63,732 nucleotides of DNA from Chloroflexota bacterium (GTDB lineage: Bacteria > Chloroflexota > Anaerolineae > Caldilineales > Caldilineaceae). The stretch covers positions 1 through 63,732 of the forward strand of contig JAGWYN010000023.1 in the NCBI GenBank assembly GCA_018969295.1, in the 5' to 3' direction. The position numbers and the translations under genes are program-made. The notes under the pieces were generated by a model, which saw nothing but the letters and a program-made list of their open reading frames with translations, searched no databases and was not told the origin of the DNA. Positions 17,732 through 28,086 of the stretch are shown piece after piece; position 1 is the first letter of the stretch, and each line of letters starts with the position of its first letter.

Positions 17732-20700
17732 ATGGGGAACCGAACCAAACTCGACCAATGGTGTGACGCAATTCTGGAAGCCGGCTGGCTGGCTGCACTG
17801 GTGGTTGCGCCGCTCTTTTTCAACGTCTTTTCCAGCCGTGTCTTTGAACCCGATAAAATCAGCCTGGTGCGCAGCATTGCGCTGGCCCTGATCGCAGTCT
17901 GGCTGGTTAAGGTGGCCAACGGCGGCTATGCCTGGCTGCCGCTGGCCAACAGCCAGCCCTCTGAACAACCGACCGGTGCCAACTGGAGCGGCTTTGTCAA
18001 AAATCCGTTGATCGGGCCTGTGACATTGGTGGTCGTGGCCTTTGCCCTGGCCACTGTTTTCAGCGTTGCTGTCTTTGTCAGCTGGTTTGGCTCCTACCAA
18101 CGGATGCAGGGCACCTACAGCTTCCTGGCCTATGTGGCGATTGCCGCTTTGACTGCGGCGACCATGCGCCGCCCCGAACAGCTGCGCCGCTTTCAGCACG
18201 CTATCATCCTGACCAGCCTGCCCATCGCCATCTATGGAATCATCCAGCACTATGGGCTCGACCCGCTCCCTTGGGGCGGGGATGTACAGACCCGCGTGGC
18301 GGCCAATGCGGGCAACCCCATTTTTCTGGCTGCCTATTTGATCATGGCCTTCTTTCTGACCCTGGAACGGGTCTTCACCAGCTTTGTCCGACTGCTGGGG
18401 TTGGGACAGAAAGCTGCTGGCCCTCTACAGGATTGGCAATCTTCCCTGGCAGGCGGTGCCTACCTCTTCGTGCTGCTGGTGCAGACCATCGCCCTGGTCT
18501 GGACACAGAGCCGTGGCCCCTGGCTGGGCTGGATCCCGGGCATCTTCCTGTTTGTCTTGCTGGCCGTGAGCACCGTGCGCCCACGCTATTTTCGTACGCT
18601 GCTCAGCCTGGCTTTGGCAGGAACGCTGGGGCTGGTGCTGCTTGTCCTGGCCGCCAATTTTATTCCTGCCTTCCAGTTTCTGCAGCAGACCCCGTACGTT
18701 GGACGCTTTGTCAATGTCTTTGAAACAGAAAGCGGCACCGGCAAAGTACGCCAGTTGATCTGGGGAGGAGCTGCCGAAATGCTCCTGCCCCACGAACCGC
18801 TCACGTTTCCAGACGGCAGCCAGGATGGGGTCAACGTGCTGCGCCCACTCATCGGCTATGGACCTGAAGCCATGTGGGTCGCATTCAATCCCTTCTACCC
18901 CCCCGAACTGGCCCATGTCGAAGCGCGCAACGCCAGCCCGGACCGCTCGCACAACGAGGCCTGGGACAGCATCGTCATCACCGGGCTGCTCGGCTTTGTC
19001 GGCTACATCGCCCTGTTTGTGACGATCTTTTACTGGTCGCTGCGCTGGCTGGGGCTGATCACCGGGCGCCGCGACACCCTGCTCTATGCGCTCCTGGTCG
19101 CCGGCTTCGGCATCGCCGGTTCGCTGGGGCTGATGGCCGCCGACGGCTGGCAACTGCGCATGGCCGGGTTGGGCCTGCCCTTCGGCATCATCACCGGCTT
19201 CGGCAGCTACACGGCACTGGCAGCCTTCCTGCACGCTGGGGTCAAGCCCGATCGCAGCGACCTGCCACGGCTGATGATCATCATCGCCCTGCTCACCGCT
19301 GTCGTAGCCCATTATCTGGAGATTCACTTCGGGATCGCGATCGGGGCGACCCGCACACACTTCTGGATCCTGATTGCCGTGCTGATGCTGGTCGGCATGC
19401 GCCTGCTGCCGGTCCTCCAGAACACGCCGACAGTCAACACTGAAAGCGACTCCCCTGCGGCCGAGAGCCCCGCCCCCCCCGCCCGGCGCGGCAAGGCCAC
19501 CTCCCCCCCACCCAGCCGACGCGCTGCCCAGACGCGGGGAGCCTCCCTCGGACGGCTGCCACGCACCGTGTTGACCGACGTCCTGATCTTTCTGACCTTC
19601 GTCTACATCTATCTGACCAATGCAGCGGGTCTGACCGATTCTTCCCGCATCCTAAGCGACAGCATCTTCGTCGACCCCAAAACCGGCAGCACAGGTCCAG
19701 CCATCTTCTTTCTCATGCTCTTTACCTGGCTGGTAGCCGCAGTGCTCGGGCTGGCAGAAGAATCGCTGGCACAGCACCGGCCACCCCGCATCGGCTGGTG
19801 GCTGACCGGGATAGGGCTGCACGCTGCGGTCGTCTGGGGTGCCTGGCTGGTCTATGGGCTGATCCAGGCGGCCCGGCTGGCCCCTATCCCCCCCCCACAG
19901 GGGATCACCAACCAGGATTTTTTGAATCTCCAGCTGGAACGGGTCGGCGGCCACTTTGGTTTCTTCACCTTCGTCCTGATCGCCTGGATGCTGGCCGCAG
20001 GCACCTTCTACGCCTGGCCAGCCCTGCGCGCCCGCGGGCTGCCCGCCGCTGGCAGGATCTGGGGGGCAGCGGCCACAGGCGTCGCTGCCAGCGCTCTGGC
20101 CATCTTCTTGATCTACACGGTCAACGTCAATCTGGTCAAAGCCGATATTGTCTACAAACAAGGGCAGCAGTTCGACAGCCAGGCCAACTGGCTGAGCAGC
20201 GTCGAGCTCTACAGACGTGCGCTGGCCACCCGCGCCACCGAAGACCATTACATGCTCTTTCTAGGACGGGGGTTGCTCGAACAGGCCAAACTCTCCCCAG
20301 TCGAAGGGACAGCGACCCTCCCCGCTGCGCTGACCCTGGCGGATGTGCTTGACTTGACCCCTGACACGGTCTCCCAACTCGGACGCAACGACCTGCTGCG
20401 AGCCGCGGAGACCGTCCTCTTGGAGGCCCAGCGGGTCAACTCCCTCAACACCGACCACACCGCCAATCTGGCGCGCCTCTACCGCACCTGGGCCGACCTG
20501 GACGGTGCAGAGCCGACTGTTCGCCAGCAGTGGCTGGACCGCAGCATTCTCCTGTACGACACAGCCATCACCCTCAGCCCGAATGCCGCCCACCTCTGGA
20601 ACGAACGGGGCAATGCCCTGCTGGCAGCCGGCAAGAACGAAGAGGCGCTGGCCTCCTTCGAACAGAGCCTCAGCCTGGACACGCTCTTCGACCAGACCTA

Positions 20701-21365
20701 TCTGCTCCTGGCCGACTACCTCGAACGCAACGGCCAGATCGACCGCCTGAAAGAAGTGCTCGGCCAGGGCATTCAAGCCTTCACAGAACGGGGCAACGCC
20801 CCGGCAGCAGGCCAGCTGCTCAGCTATCTGGGCGTCGTCGAAGCCAGGCAGGGCAACCTGGAGGGGGCTGAAGCAGCCAACCGCCAGCTGCTGGAGCTCC
20901 TGCCCGACAACCTGCAGGCGCTGCGCAATCTCGCCATTCTCCGGCGCGACCAGAACGATCTCGAACAGGCCATGGATTTCACCCGCCGGGCCATCGCTGT
21001 TGCGACCACGCCTGAGGATCTGGCCGGACTGCACCAGCTGGCAGCCGAACTCTTCCAGCGCCAGAACAACAGCGAAGGGATGCTGGCCGAGATGGAGATG
21101 GTTCGTCAGTTCCTTCCCAACGACATCAACACGCTGCGCACGCTCAGCTCGCTTTACACAGCGACAGGAAACTCTGCCAAAATGCTCGAAATTGCCCAGG
21201 CCTTGATGGGGTTGGAGCCCTCCAATTTCCAGTATATGCTGGAAGCAGCCATTGCCCTGCTGCGTCTTGAACGGCGCAGCGAAGCCCTGGCACTTCTGCA
21301 GCAGGCCAAGACACTCGCCCCCCCCGACCAGCAGCCCACCATCGACGCACTGATCGCCCAGGCCA

Positions 21366-21373
<8 letters not shown>
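17732..21373 (+). CDS. O-antigen ligase/polymerase-like membrane protein fused to C-terminal TPR repeats
   Basis: 1213 aa from ATG 17732. The N-terminal two thirds has about fourteen membrane segments. The Wzy_C/O-antigen-ligase signature is the large periplasmic loop with GYGPEAMW and RNASPDRSHNEAWDSIVITG, followed by a helix. A low-complexity Pro/Ala/Arg loop lies near residues 575-610. After the last helix (near 840) the remaining 370 or so residues are helical repeats of TPR type (for example AAHLWNERGNALLAAGKNEE). Characterised relatives polymerise or ligate glycans outside the membrane using polyprenyl-diphosphate-linked substrates. The next gene starts 8 nt before its stop. Confidence 0.82.
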
Positions 21374-22405
<1,032 letters not shown>

Positions 22406-22409
<4 letters not shown>

Positions 22410-22891
22410 ACACGCCGCGCAAACAGGTCCTCATCTACACCGACGGCGGCTGCGACCCCAACCCAGGGCCCGGCGGCTACGGGGTCGTCTTGCTCTACGG
22501 CCCCCACCGCAAAGAGCTCGCCAACGGCTACCGCCGCACCACCAACAACCGCATGGAAATCATGGCTGCGATCGCCGGGCTGGAGCTGCTCAAAACCCCC
22601 TGCGAGGTGACACTCTTCAGCGACTCTGAATACCTGGTCAACGCCATGCGCAAAGGCTGGGCCAGCCGCTGGCGCGCCAACCAGTGGCGCCGCACCGACA
22701 GACAGCCTGCCGCCAACCCAGATCTCTGGGAAACGCTGCTGCAGCTGTGCGAACGCCATACCGTCACCTTTGAATGGCTCAAAGGCCATGCAGGGGATGT
22801 CGAGAACGAACGGTGCGACCAGCTGGCAATGGCGGCTCGCCTGAAAAATAATCTTCTCCCTGACCCCGGTTACCCAGAAGGGGGGGGTTGA
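22406..22891 (+). CDS. rnhA: Ribonuclease HI
   Basis: 161 aa. The catalytic residues are Asp13 (YTDGGCDPNPGPGG), Glu51 (NRMEIMAAI), Asp73 (FSDSEYL) and the His-loop/last Asp region (WLKGHAGDVENERCDQLA). The handle region WASRWRANQWRR is basic and Trp-rich as in E. coli-type enzymes. It removes RNA from RNA-DNA hybrids. The start overlaps the upstream stop (ATGA), a common chance operon arrangement. A promoter for the next gene overlaps its stop codon. Confidence 0.95.
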
Positions 22892-22916
22892 ATCTTCTCG
22901 CATTGTGCGCTATGCT
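22888..22916 (+). promoter_or_regulatory. Predicted sigma70-type promoter
   Basis: TTGAAT (22888-22893), 17-nt spacer, TATGCT (22911-22916). It overlaps the rnhA stop and gives a leader of about 27 nt containing AGGAGG before the GTG start at 22950. Confidence 0.65.
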
Positions 22917-22949
22917 GTAAAGAGACAAATTACTCATCAGGAGGCATGT

Positions 22950-23429
22950 GTGAACATTCGATTGGATAAATTCACCCTTGTGGTTCTGGCTGTGGTAGGA
23001 ATTCTGGCGTTGACCGCCGTGATCCTGGTCAACCGCAGCGGAAACAGTGATGAGCTGCAAACGTATCGCACCGAAGATGTGCCAGAGACCCCGGTCTACA
23101 ACGCATTTTTGGCCTTCCGCAAAGGGGACATTGCAACCGCCCGCGCCCAGTACAGCAGCCGGGTGCTGGAAGAGGTCGCCGGAGAAGCCGGCTATGGCCC
23201 GCTGCGCGGGGAGAGCTACCTGTCCGACGAAACCGCACGGCGCCTGCGCGTTCTGCAGGTAAATCCAGACCCGCAGGACGCCCAACGAGCCTATGTGACG
23301 GTTGCTATCGACATGTACGCGACCGGAGGGCTCTTCGAAGGGGGCTCGACCTGGTCCTCAGAGCGCACGGTCGAGGTGATCCGGGAAAATGAAACCTGGA
23401 AGATCAACGCGCAGGAATACTTCTACTGA
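22950..23429 (+). CDS. Membrane-anchored protein of unknown function
   Basis: 159 aa from GTG 22950, chosen because AGGAGG lies five nt upstream; an ATG at 22905 lies within the promoter. One N-terminal helix (FTLVVLAVVGILALTAVIL) anchors a soluble domain of about 125 residues outside the membrane. The domain (AFLAFRKGDIATARAQYS to RENETWKINAQEYFY) looks like the NTF2-like or DUF4878-like folds that end in a W-K-I strand, but I cannot assign a family with confidence. The following DUF5671 gene begins 15 nt after its stop. Confidence 0.75.
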   Translation: MNIRLDKFTLVVLAVVGILALTAVILVNRSGNSDELQTYRTEDVPETPVYNAFLAFRKGDIATARAQYSSRVLEEVAGEAGYGPLRGESYLSDETARRLRVLQVNPDPQDAQRAYVTVAIDMYATGGLFEGGSTWSSERTVEVIRENETWKINAQEYFY

Positions 23430-23444
23430 GCGGAGATGGCTACA

Positions 23445-25079
23445 ATGCAAGCGACCGATTCTATCCAACGACCCAAAGTGCACCGGCTGGCTGCCGTACG
23501 CCGGTTTTACGTCTACCTGGTCGCCTTTGTCAGCCAGATCTTTGTGCTGGTCGGCGTGATCGATCTGATCGATCTGATCGGCCGGATGTGGCTGCAGAGC
23601 GGCGGCATCCTGCAAGGCACCTTTGTGCGCAGCGCCACTGCCCGCTCGATCGGGATGCTGGCGGTGGCAACGCCCCTCTTTCTGGTGCACTGGTGGCTCG
23701 GCCAGCGTTTCCGCGAGGATCCCCCCGAGCGTGCTTCTGTGCTGCGCAAGCTCTTTCTGTACGGGTCGACCGCAGTCAGCCTGGGGCTGCTGCTCGCCAA
23801 TCTCTATCCAATCATCCGAGACCTGACCTGGCTGATCGCCGGTGTCCCGGTGCGGTCGGTCGAGCTCTGGCCGAGTGGATGGCTGACCTGGGGGAGCACA
23901 GCCGGAATCGGAGCTGGATTGCTTGGATACTGGCACCGTGTTCTTATGGCGGACGGAGACCAGGGGCGCGAGCAGAGAGGGGCCCGTTTTGTCCGTCAGC
24001 TCTTCTTGCTCGCGGCAGGCCTGTTTGGCCTGGGGCTGGCCGTGTGGGGCGCACGCACCCTGATCCAGCTGGGCCTGCAGGTTGCCGTGGATCGGTGGAG
24101 CGGCGCCCTCGACCAGGACTGGTGGCATCTGCCATTTGGGGGAGCCTTCAGCCAGCTGCTGGTTGGGGGCTGGCTCTGGCGGGTCAACTGGCAGCAGTGG
24201 CGGCAGATGATCGACGTCGACCGCCACGAGGGACAGGCCGCGCTGCGCCGCATCTACCTCTACCTGAGTGTTTTCAGCGGGGCAGCGCTGGCGTTGACGC
24301 CGGCGGCGCTGTTGCTGCGCGAGGCGTTGTTGATGGCGCTGGGCAGCGGCGGAGGAACGCTCGCCGAACTGCTGGAGCGCATGGTCGAACCGACCTCCTT
24401 CATCCCGATCGGGGTGCTCGTGTGGGGGGGGCACTGGGCACTGCTGCGCAGAGAGACCGACGCGTACGGAGACAGCGGGCAGAGCGCCATGGTGCGCCGG
24501 CTCTACGCGTACCTGGTGGCCGCCATCGGGCTGGCACTGCTCTGGACGGGCGCAGTACAGGTCATCCATGCCTTGTTGGGCAGTTGGTTGACCGGAGACC
24601 TCTGGGACGACCCGTTGGCCACAGGGCTGTCGCTGCTGGCCATAGGAGCCCCGGTCTGGACCATTTTTTGGCGCCGCGTACAGTCGATCGCAGAGGCGGC
24701 CGAAGGCACACAGGAACGCGATTCCTGGCCGCGCAAAGTCTACCTCTACGGTGTCGCCCTGGTCGGAGCCCTGGTACTGCTCAGCACGCTGGCCCAGGCC
24801 CTCTACCGGGTGCTGCTCACACTGCTGGGCGAGCCCGATCTGGCTTTTTCCTCCAATGAACTGGCCTACCAGCTGGCAGACAGCGCCATCGCCGCTGTCC
24901 TCTGGAGCATCCATCTGTGGGCGCTGCGCGCGGATGGCCGCTTCGAGAAACCACCCCAAGTTGTTGAAGCACCTGACCCACACGCTGCACTGCAGGTACG
25001 GATTGCCCTGCTGGAACAGGAACTCAACAGCGCCCGGGCAGAACTGACAGCGCTGGAACAGAGGCGGGCGTCTAGCTGA
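23445..25079 (+). CDS. DUF5671-type polytopic membrane protein with six tandem repeats
   Basis: 544 aa from ATG 23445, which has GGAG nine nt upstream; ATG 23436 is possible but abuts that site. The protein consists of about six units of 85 residues, each starting with a charged R(R/K)-x-Y/F-x-YL helix (RRFYVYLVAF, RKLFLYGSTA, RQLFLLAAGL, RRIYLYLSVF, RRLYAYLVAA, RKVYLYGVAL) and followed by a Trp-rich helix with H/N-W. A short coiled coil (IALLEQELNSARAELTALEQ) ends the protein. Function is unknown. It is probably co-transcribed with the preceding small membrane-anchored protein. Confidence 0.75.
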   Translation: MQATDSIQRPKVHRLAAVRRFYVYLVAFVSQIFVLVGVIDLIDLIGRMWLQSGGILQGTFVRSATARSIGMLAVATPLFLVHWWLGQRFREDPPERASVLRKLFLYGSTAVSLGLLLANLYPIIRDLTWLIAGVPVRSVELWPSGWLTWGSTAGIGAGLLGYWHRVLMADGDQGREQRGARFVRQLFLLAAGLFGLGLAVWGARTLIQLGLQVAVDRWSGALDQDWWHLPFGGAFSQLLVGGWLWRVNWQQWRQMIDVDRHEGQAALRRIYLYLSVFSGAALALTPAALLLREALLMALGSGGGTLAELLERMVEPTSFIPIGVLVWGGHWALLRRETDAYGDSGQSAMVRRLYAYLVAAIGLALLWTGAVQVIHALLGSWLTGDLWDDPLATGLSLLAIGAPVWTIFWRRVQSIAEAAEGTQERDSWPRKVYLYGVALVGALVLLSTLAQALYRVLLTLLGEPDLAFSSNELAYQLADSAIAAVLWSIHLWALRADGRFEKPPQVVEAPDPHAALQVRIALLEQELNSARAELTALEQRRASS

Positions 25080-25115
25080 ACTGGGCCAGCCGGGCAGCTG
25101 GCGGTCTCCCTTTGA

Positions 25116-25862
25116 TTACGGCGTATATTGTTCCAGTTCGAGGGTCGCACGATTGCGCCCGTCGGTGTACTTGATCAGCGGATAAGGGGCATTCTGCGCC
25201 ACCCACAGCCGGCTGACCGTATCGCCGGTATCGAGCAGGATGACCCAGGTGTCGTACAGACCGGCCGCGACCGGGAGCGATTCGTCCCCCACAACCCGAA
25301 CCGTCACTCTTTCCAAGGTGCCGGCGACCGGCAAAAACGAATTCAGCTGGGTGGCGTAGCCGCGCGCCAGGGGAAGCGCCCGCACGAGCATCGGGATGGT
25401 CACCGCCTCCCGCACATCGCTTGGGATTTCGATGCGCTGGGTGGTCGCGACATCAGCTCGCGTGGTCAACACCAGGTCGACAGCTGGGCCAGCATACTGA
25501 GCGTCCACCGTCTCTGTCCCTGCGGTGCTGGACCGTTCCAACAACGAAGCTTGGGGCCGAAAGCCAGCCTCAAAAAATTTGACAGTGATCGTCTCCTGCC
25601 CGTCCTGCGCCTGGGTCTGACGCAGCAGGGACCAGAGGCGCTCCCCAGCGTCGTTCGTTCCAGAGGTCAGGGTGTAGGTCATTGTGCCCGCATACGTTCC
25701 GTCACTGTCGGTGAGGCGAAACGTATGGGTCTCCCCTTCTTGCCAAGGAGCTGGATTGAAACGGAGCGCCACAGGAGCCGGCTGGGAACACCCCACCAGG
25801 AGCAGCAGGGCCAGCAGAAAAACTGGCCACAGACCAGAGAAGAGACGTATTGGATTCAACAT
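25116..25862 (-). CDS. Lipoprotein of unknown function
   Basis: 248 aa starting at the ATG at 25862, with AAAGGA upstream and an AT-rich TTATAAAG just before it. The N-terminus is a signal peptide with lipobox LLVGC (Cys near residue 25), so the mature protein is expected to be lipid-anchored. The rest is predicted mostly beta strand, with a repeated pattern of conserved-looking TYTLTSG and WVILLDTGDTVSRLWV segments. It resembles DUF3108-like lipoproteins in style but I do not assign it. It converges with the DUF5671 gene (36-nt gap). Confidence 0.75.
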   Translation of the reverse strand: MLNPIRLFSGLWPVFLLALLLLVGCSQPAPVALRFNPAPWQEGETHTFRLTDSDGTYAGTMTYTLTSGTNDAGERLWSLLRQTQAQDGQETITVKFFEAGFRPQASLLERSSTAGTETVDAQYAGPAVDLVLTTRADVATTQRIEIPSDVREAVTIPMLVRALPLARGYATQLNSFLPVAGTLERVTVRVVGDESLPVAAGLYDTWVILLDTGDTVSRLWVAQNAPYPLIKYTDGRNRATLELEQYTP

Positions 25863-26035
25863 TGCGCATTCCTTTATAATTCTGCTCGCAAAGACTCCAC
25901 TGGACAGCAGCTTGCTTTTGTACATTATGGCAGCAGAGCCCCAAATCGCCAATCGCCAGCCAGCTGCGGATTCTGGCTGGAGTCGGGCAGAAGACAATAT
26001 GGCGGCCGGCAGGGTGCCCCGATGGCCCAGCCACC

Positions 26036-26065
26036 TTGGCACGTGTTGGCCCGAGCGGTTATAAT
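26036..26065 (+). promoter_or_regulatory. Strong predicted promoter giving a leaderless or near-leaderless transcript
   Basis: TTGGCA (26036-26041), 18-nt spacer, perfect TATAAT (26060-26065). Only 8 nt separate the -10 box from ATG 26074, so transcription should begin at or within two nt of the start codon and no ribosome-binding site fits. Confidence 0.65.
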
Positions 26066-26073
26066 CGGAAGCC

Positions 26074-26304
26074 ATGGGAAAACAACGCCGCGGCTGGAAT
26101 CCGGCAAACTTTGTGCGCACCACAGAGGGCCAGCTGGTCATCGGTTTTTTTGTCATTCTCTACATCATCGGCGGTGCGCTGATCTGGGTTTACTATGGCG
26201 CAGGAGGCGCCATCGCCGGCTGGCTCTGCATCACCGGCGGGCTGGTTTTTTTTCTGCTGCTGTACGGGCTGGTCTCCTTGGTTGGCTGGTGGGCCAACCG
26301 CTGA
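26074..26304 (+). CDS. Small two-helix membrane protein of unknown function
   Basis: 76 aa with two hydrophobic helices (LVIGFFVILYIIGGALIWVYYG and LCITGGLVFFLLLYGLVSL) joined by a short glycine-rich turn, and a basic N-terminus (MGKQRRGWNPANFVRTTEG). No family recognised. It is reported as a gene because a strong promoter points into it, its codons resemble those of its neighbours, and metG begins 22 nt after its stop, so it probably heads the metG transcript. Confidence 0.65.
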   Translation: MGKQRRGWNPANFVRTTEGQLVIGFFVILYIIGGALIWVYYGAGGAIAGWLCITGGLVFFLLLYGLVSLVGWWANR

Positions 26305-26326
26305 CAGGACAACGAAAGGGCAGGGC

Positions 26327-28084
26327 ATGGGACATAAAATTCTGGTCGGGGTCGCCTGGCCATACGTGAACGGTGAAAAGCATATCGGCCAAATCGCCGG
26401 GGCCTATCTGCCCCCAGATATCTTTGCCCGGTTTCAGCGAATGGCGGGCAGCGATGTGCTGATGGTGAGCGGTTCAGACACCCACGGCACCCCCATCATG
26501 CTCAAGGCAGACGAAGAGGGGCTGCCCTACACCGAGTTCATCGACAAATATCATGGGCTCTTTGTCGACGGCTGTCTCGCTATGGGGCTGACCTTTGACC
26601 TGTACACCCACACCGACACAGCCAACCACTGGAATGTCACCCAGCAGATGTTCCTGCGCCACTGGGAGACCGGTTTTGTCTACAAAGATGTGCAGCGCCA
26701 GTGGTACGACCCCGTCGCCAAAAAATTTCTGGCCGACCGCTATGTGGAAGGCGAATGCCCCTACTGTGGCTCCACAGACGCGCGCGGGGATCAGTGCGAC
26801 CGCTGTGGCCGCATTTACGACGCGCTGGAGCTCAAAAAGCCGCGCTCCAAAATCAGCGGCACCACAGCGCTGGAAATCCGTGAGACTGAACATTTCTTCA
26901 TCGATTTGGCGAAGATGAACGGCCCCCTGCTGGAATGGATCGCCCAAGGCAAGGAACACTGGCGCCCGAATGTGCTCAATTTTACTCGCGGACAGCTTGA
27001 ACTGCGCGAGCTGCGCGGGCGTGCCATCACCCGCGACCTGGACTGGGGCATCCCCATCCCGGTCGGGGAGTACCCCGACAAACGGATCTACGTCTGGTAC
27101 GACGCTGTGATAGGCTATCTAAGCGCCGCAGTGGAATGGGCCCATCTGGGGGATGACCCCGAAGCCTGGCGACAATGGTGGGATGCCGACGTCAACCCGG
27201 AGGCCCGACTCTACAATTTCATCGGCAAAGACAACATCCCCTTCCACACCATCATCTGGCCCGGCATGCTGATCGGCTACAACGCCGGCGCCACCCACCT
27301 GAATCTACCCTACGATGTGCCGGCCAACGAATATCTGAATCTGGGGGGCGACAAATTCAGCACCAGCCGCGGCAATGTGATCGGCTGGAACACCGTGCTG
27401 GCCCAGTTCCAGCCTGACGCATGGCGCTATGTCCTCACTGCGCTGGCCCCCGAAACCGCCGATGTCGAGTTCACCTGGCAGGAATTTCAAGACCGAGTCA
27501 ACAACGAGCTGGTCGCCAACTGGGGCAATCTGGTCAACCGCATGCTAGGCTTTGCCTACAAACGTTTCGAGGGCGCCGTTCCTCTCCCTGGAGAGTTGAC
27601 CGCCGGCGACCAGGCCCTGCTCGACGAAGTGCGGGCTGGCTTTGACAGCGTCGGCGCCCTCTACGGGACGGTCAAACTCAAAGCAGCCTTGCAGGAAGTC
27701 CGAAAGCTCAGCCAGCGGGTCAACCAGTATCTCAACGAAAATGCCCCCTGGAAACTGATCAGCGTCGATGCAGCGCGCGCGGCAACCACGGTCTATGTGG
27801 CCCTGCAGGCGATCGACTGGCTCAAAGTGCTGTGGGCGCCGATCCTGCCCCACGCCAGCGAAGCGGTCCATACAATGCTCGGCTACGCCCGCCCGCTCTT
27901 TGGGCGCCAGTACACCGAACTGGTCGAGGACAGCCGCGGCCGCCATCGTGTGTTGCGCTACGACCACAGCCCCGCCTGCGGAGTCTGGAAGCCAGGCTGG
28001 CTGCCGCCAGGACAGCGGCTGGCCGAGCCCCGAGCCCTCTTTGTCAAGCTGGATGATGCGGCGATGGCAGAAACGTTGGAATAG
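26327..28084 (+). CDS. metG: Methionyl-tRNA synthetase
   Basis: 585 aa from ATG 26327. Class I aminoacyl-tRNA synthetase: the HIGH-type motif is WPYVNGEKHIGQ (residues 11-22), a single zinc knuckle is Cys144, Cys147, Cys157 and Cys160 (CPYC...CDRC), and the KMSKS-type loop is GGDKFSTSRGNV near 341-352. The anticodon-binding helical domain follows (ELVANWGNLVNRML). There is no C-terminal dimerisation (EMAP/Trbp111-like) domain. It charges tRNA-Met. It shares a probable transcript with the small upstream membrane protein and with the next membrane protein, which starts 2 nt after its stop. Confidence 0.96.
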   Translation: MGHKILVGVAWPYVNGEKHIGQIAGAYLPPDIFARFQRMAGSDVLMVSGSDTHGTPIMLKADEEGLPYTEFIDKYHGLFVDGCLAMGLTFDLYTHTDTANHWNVTQQMFLRHWETGFVYKDVQRQWYDPVAKKFLADRYVEGECPYCGSTDARGDQCDRCGRIYDALELKKPRSKISGTTALEIRETEHFFIDLAKMNGPLLEWIAQGKEHWRPNVLNFTRGQLELRELRGRAITRDLDWGIPIPVGEYPDKRIYVWYDAVIGYLSAAVEWAHLGDDPEAWRQWWDADVNPEARLYNFIGKDNIPFHTIIWPGMLIGYNAGATHLNLPYDVPANEYLNLGGDKFSTSRGNVIGWNTVLAQFQPDAWRYVLTALAPETADVEFTWQEFQDRVNNELVANWGNLVNRMLGFAYKRFEGAVPLPGELTAGDQALLDEVRAGFDSVGALYGTVKLKAALQEVRKLSQRVNQYLNENAPWKLISVDAARAATTVYVALQAIDWLKVLWAPILPHASEAVHTMLGYARPLFGRQYTELVEDSRGRHRVLRYDHSPACGVWKPGWLPPGQRLAEPRALFVKLDDAAMAETLE

Positions 28085-28086
28085 CC

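Noticed and set aside
22905..22949. Upstream ATG at 22905 for the small membrane-anchored protein
   Set aside because: It lies within the predicted promoter and lacks a ribosome site; GTG 22950 has AGGAGG at the right distance.
25085..25102. Hairpin GCCAGC/GCTGGC between two convergent genes as a terminator
   Set aside because: No T-run on either strand close to the stem, so a terminator cannot be claimed.
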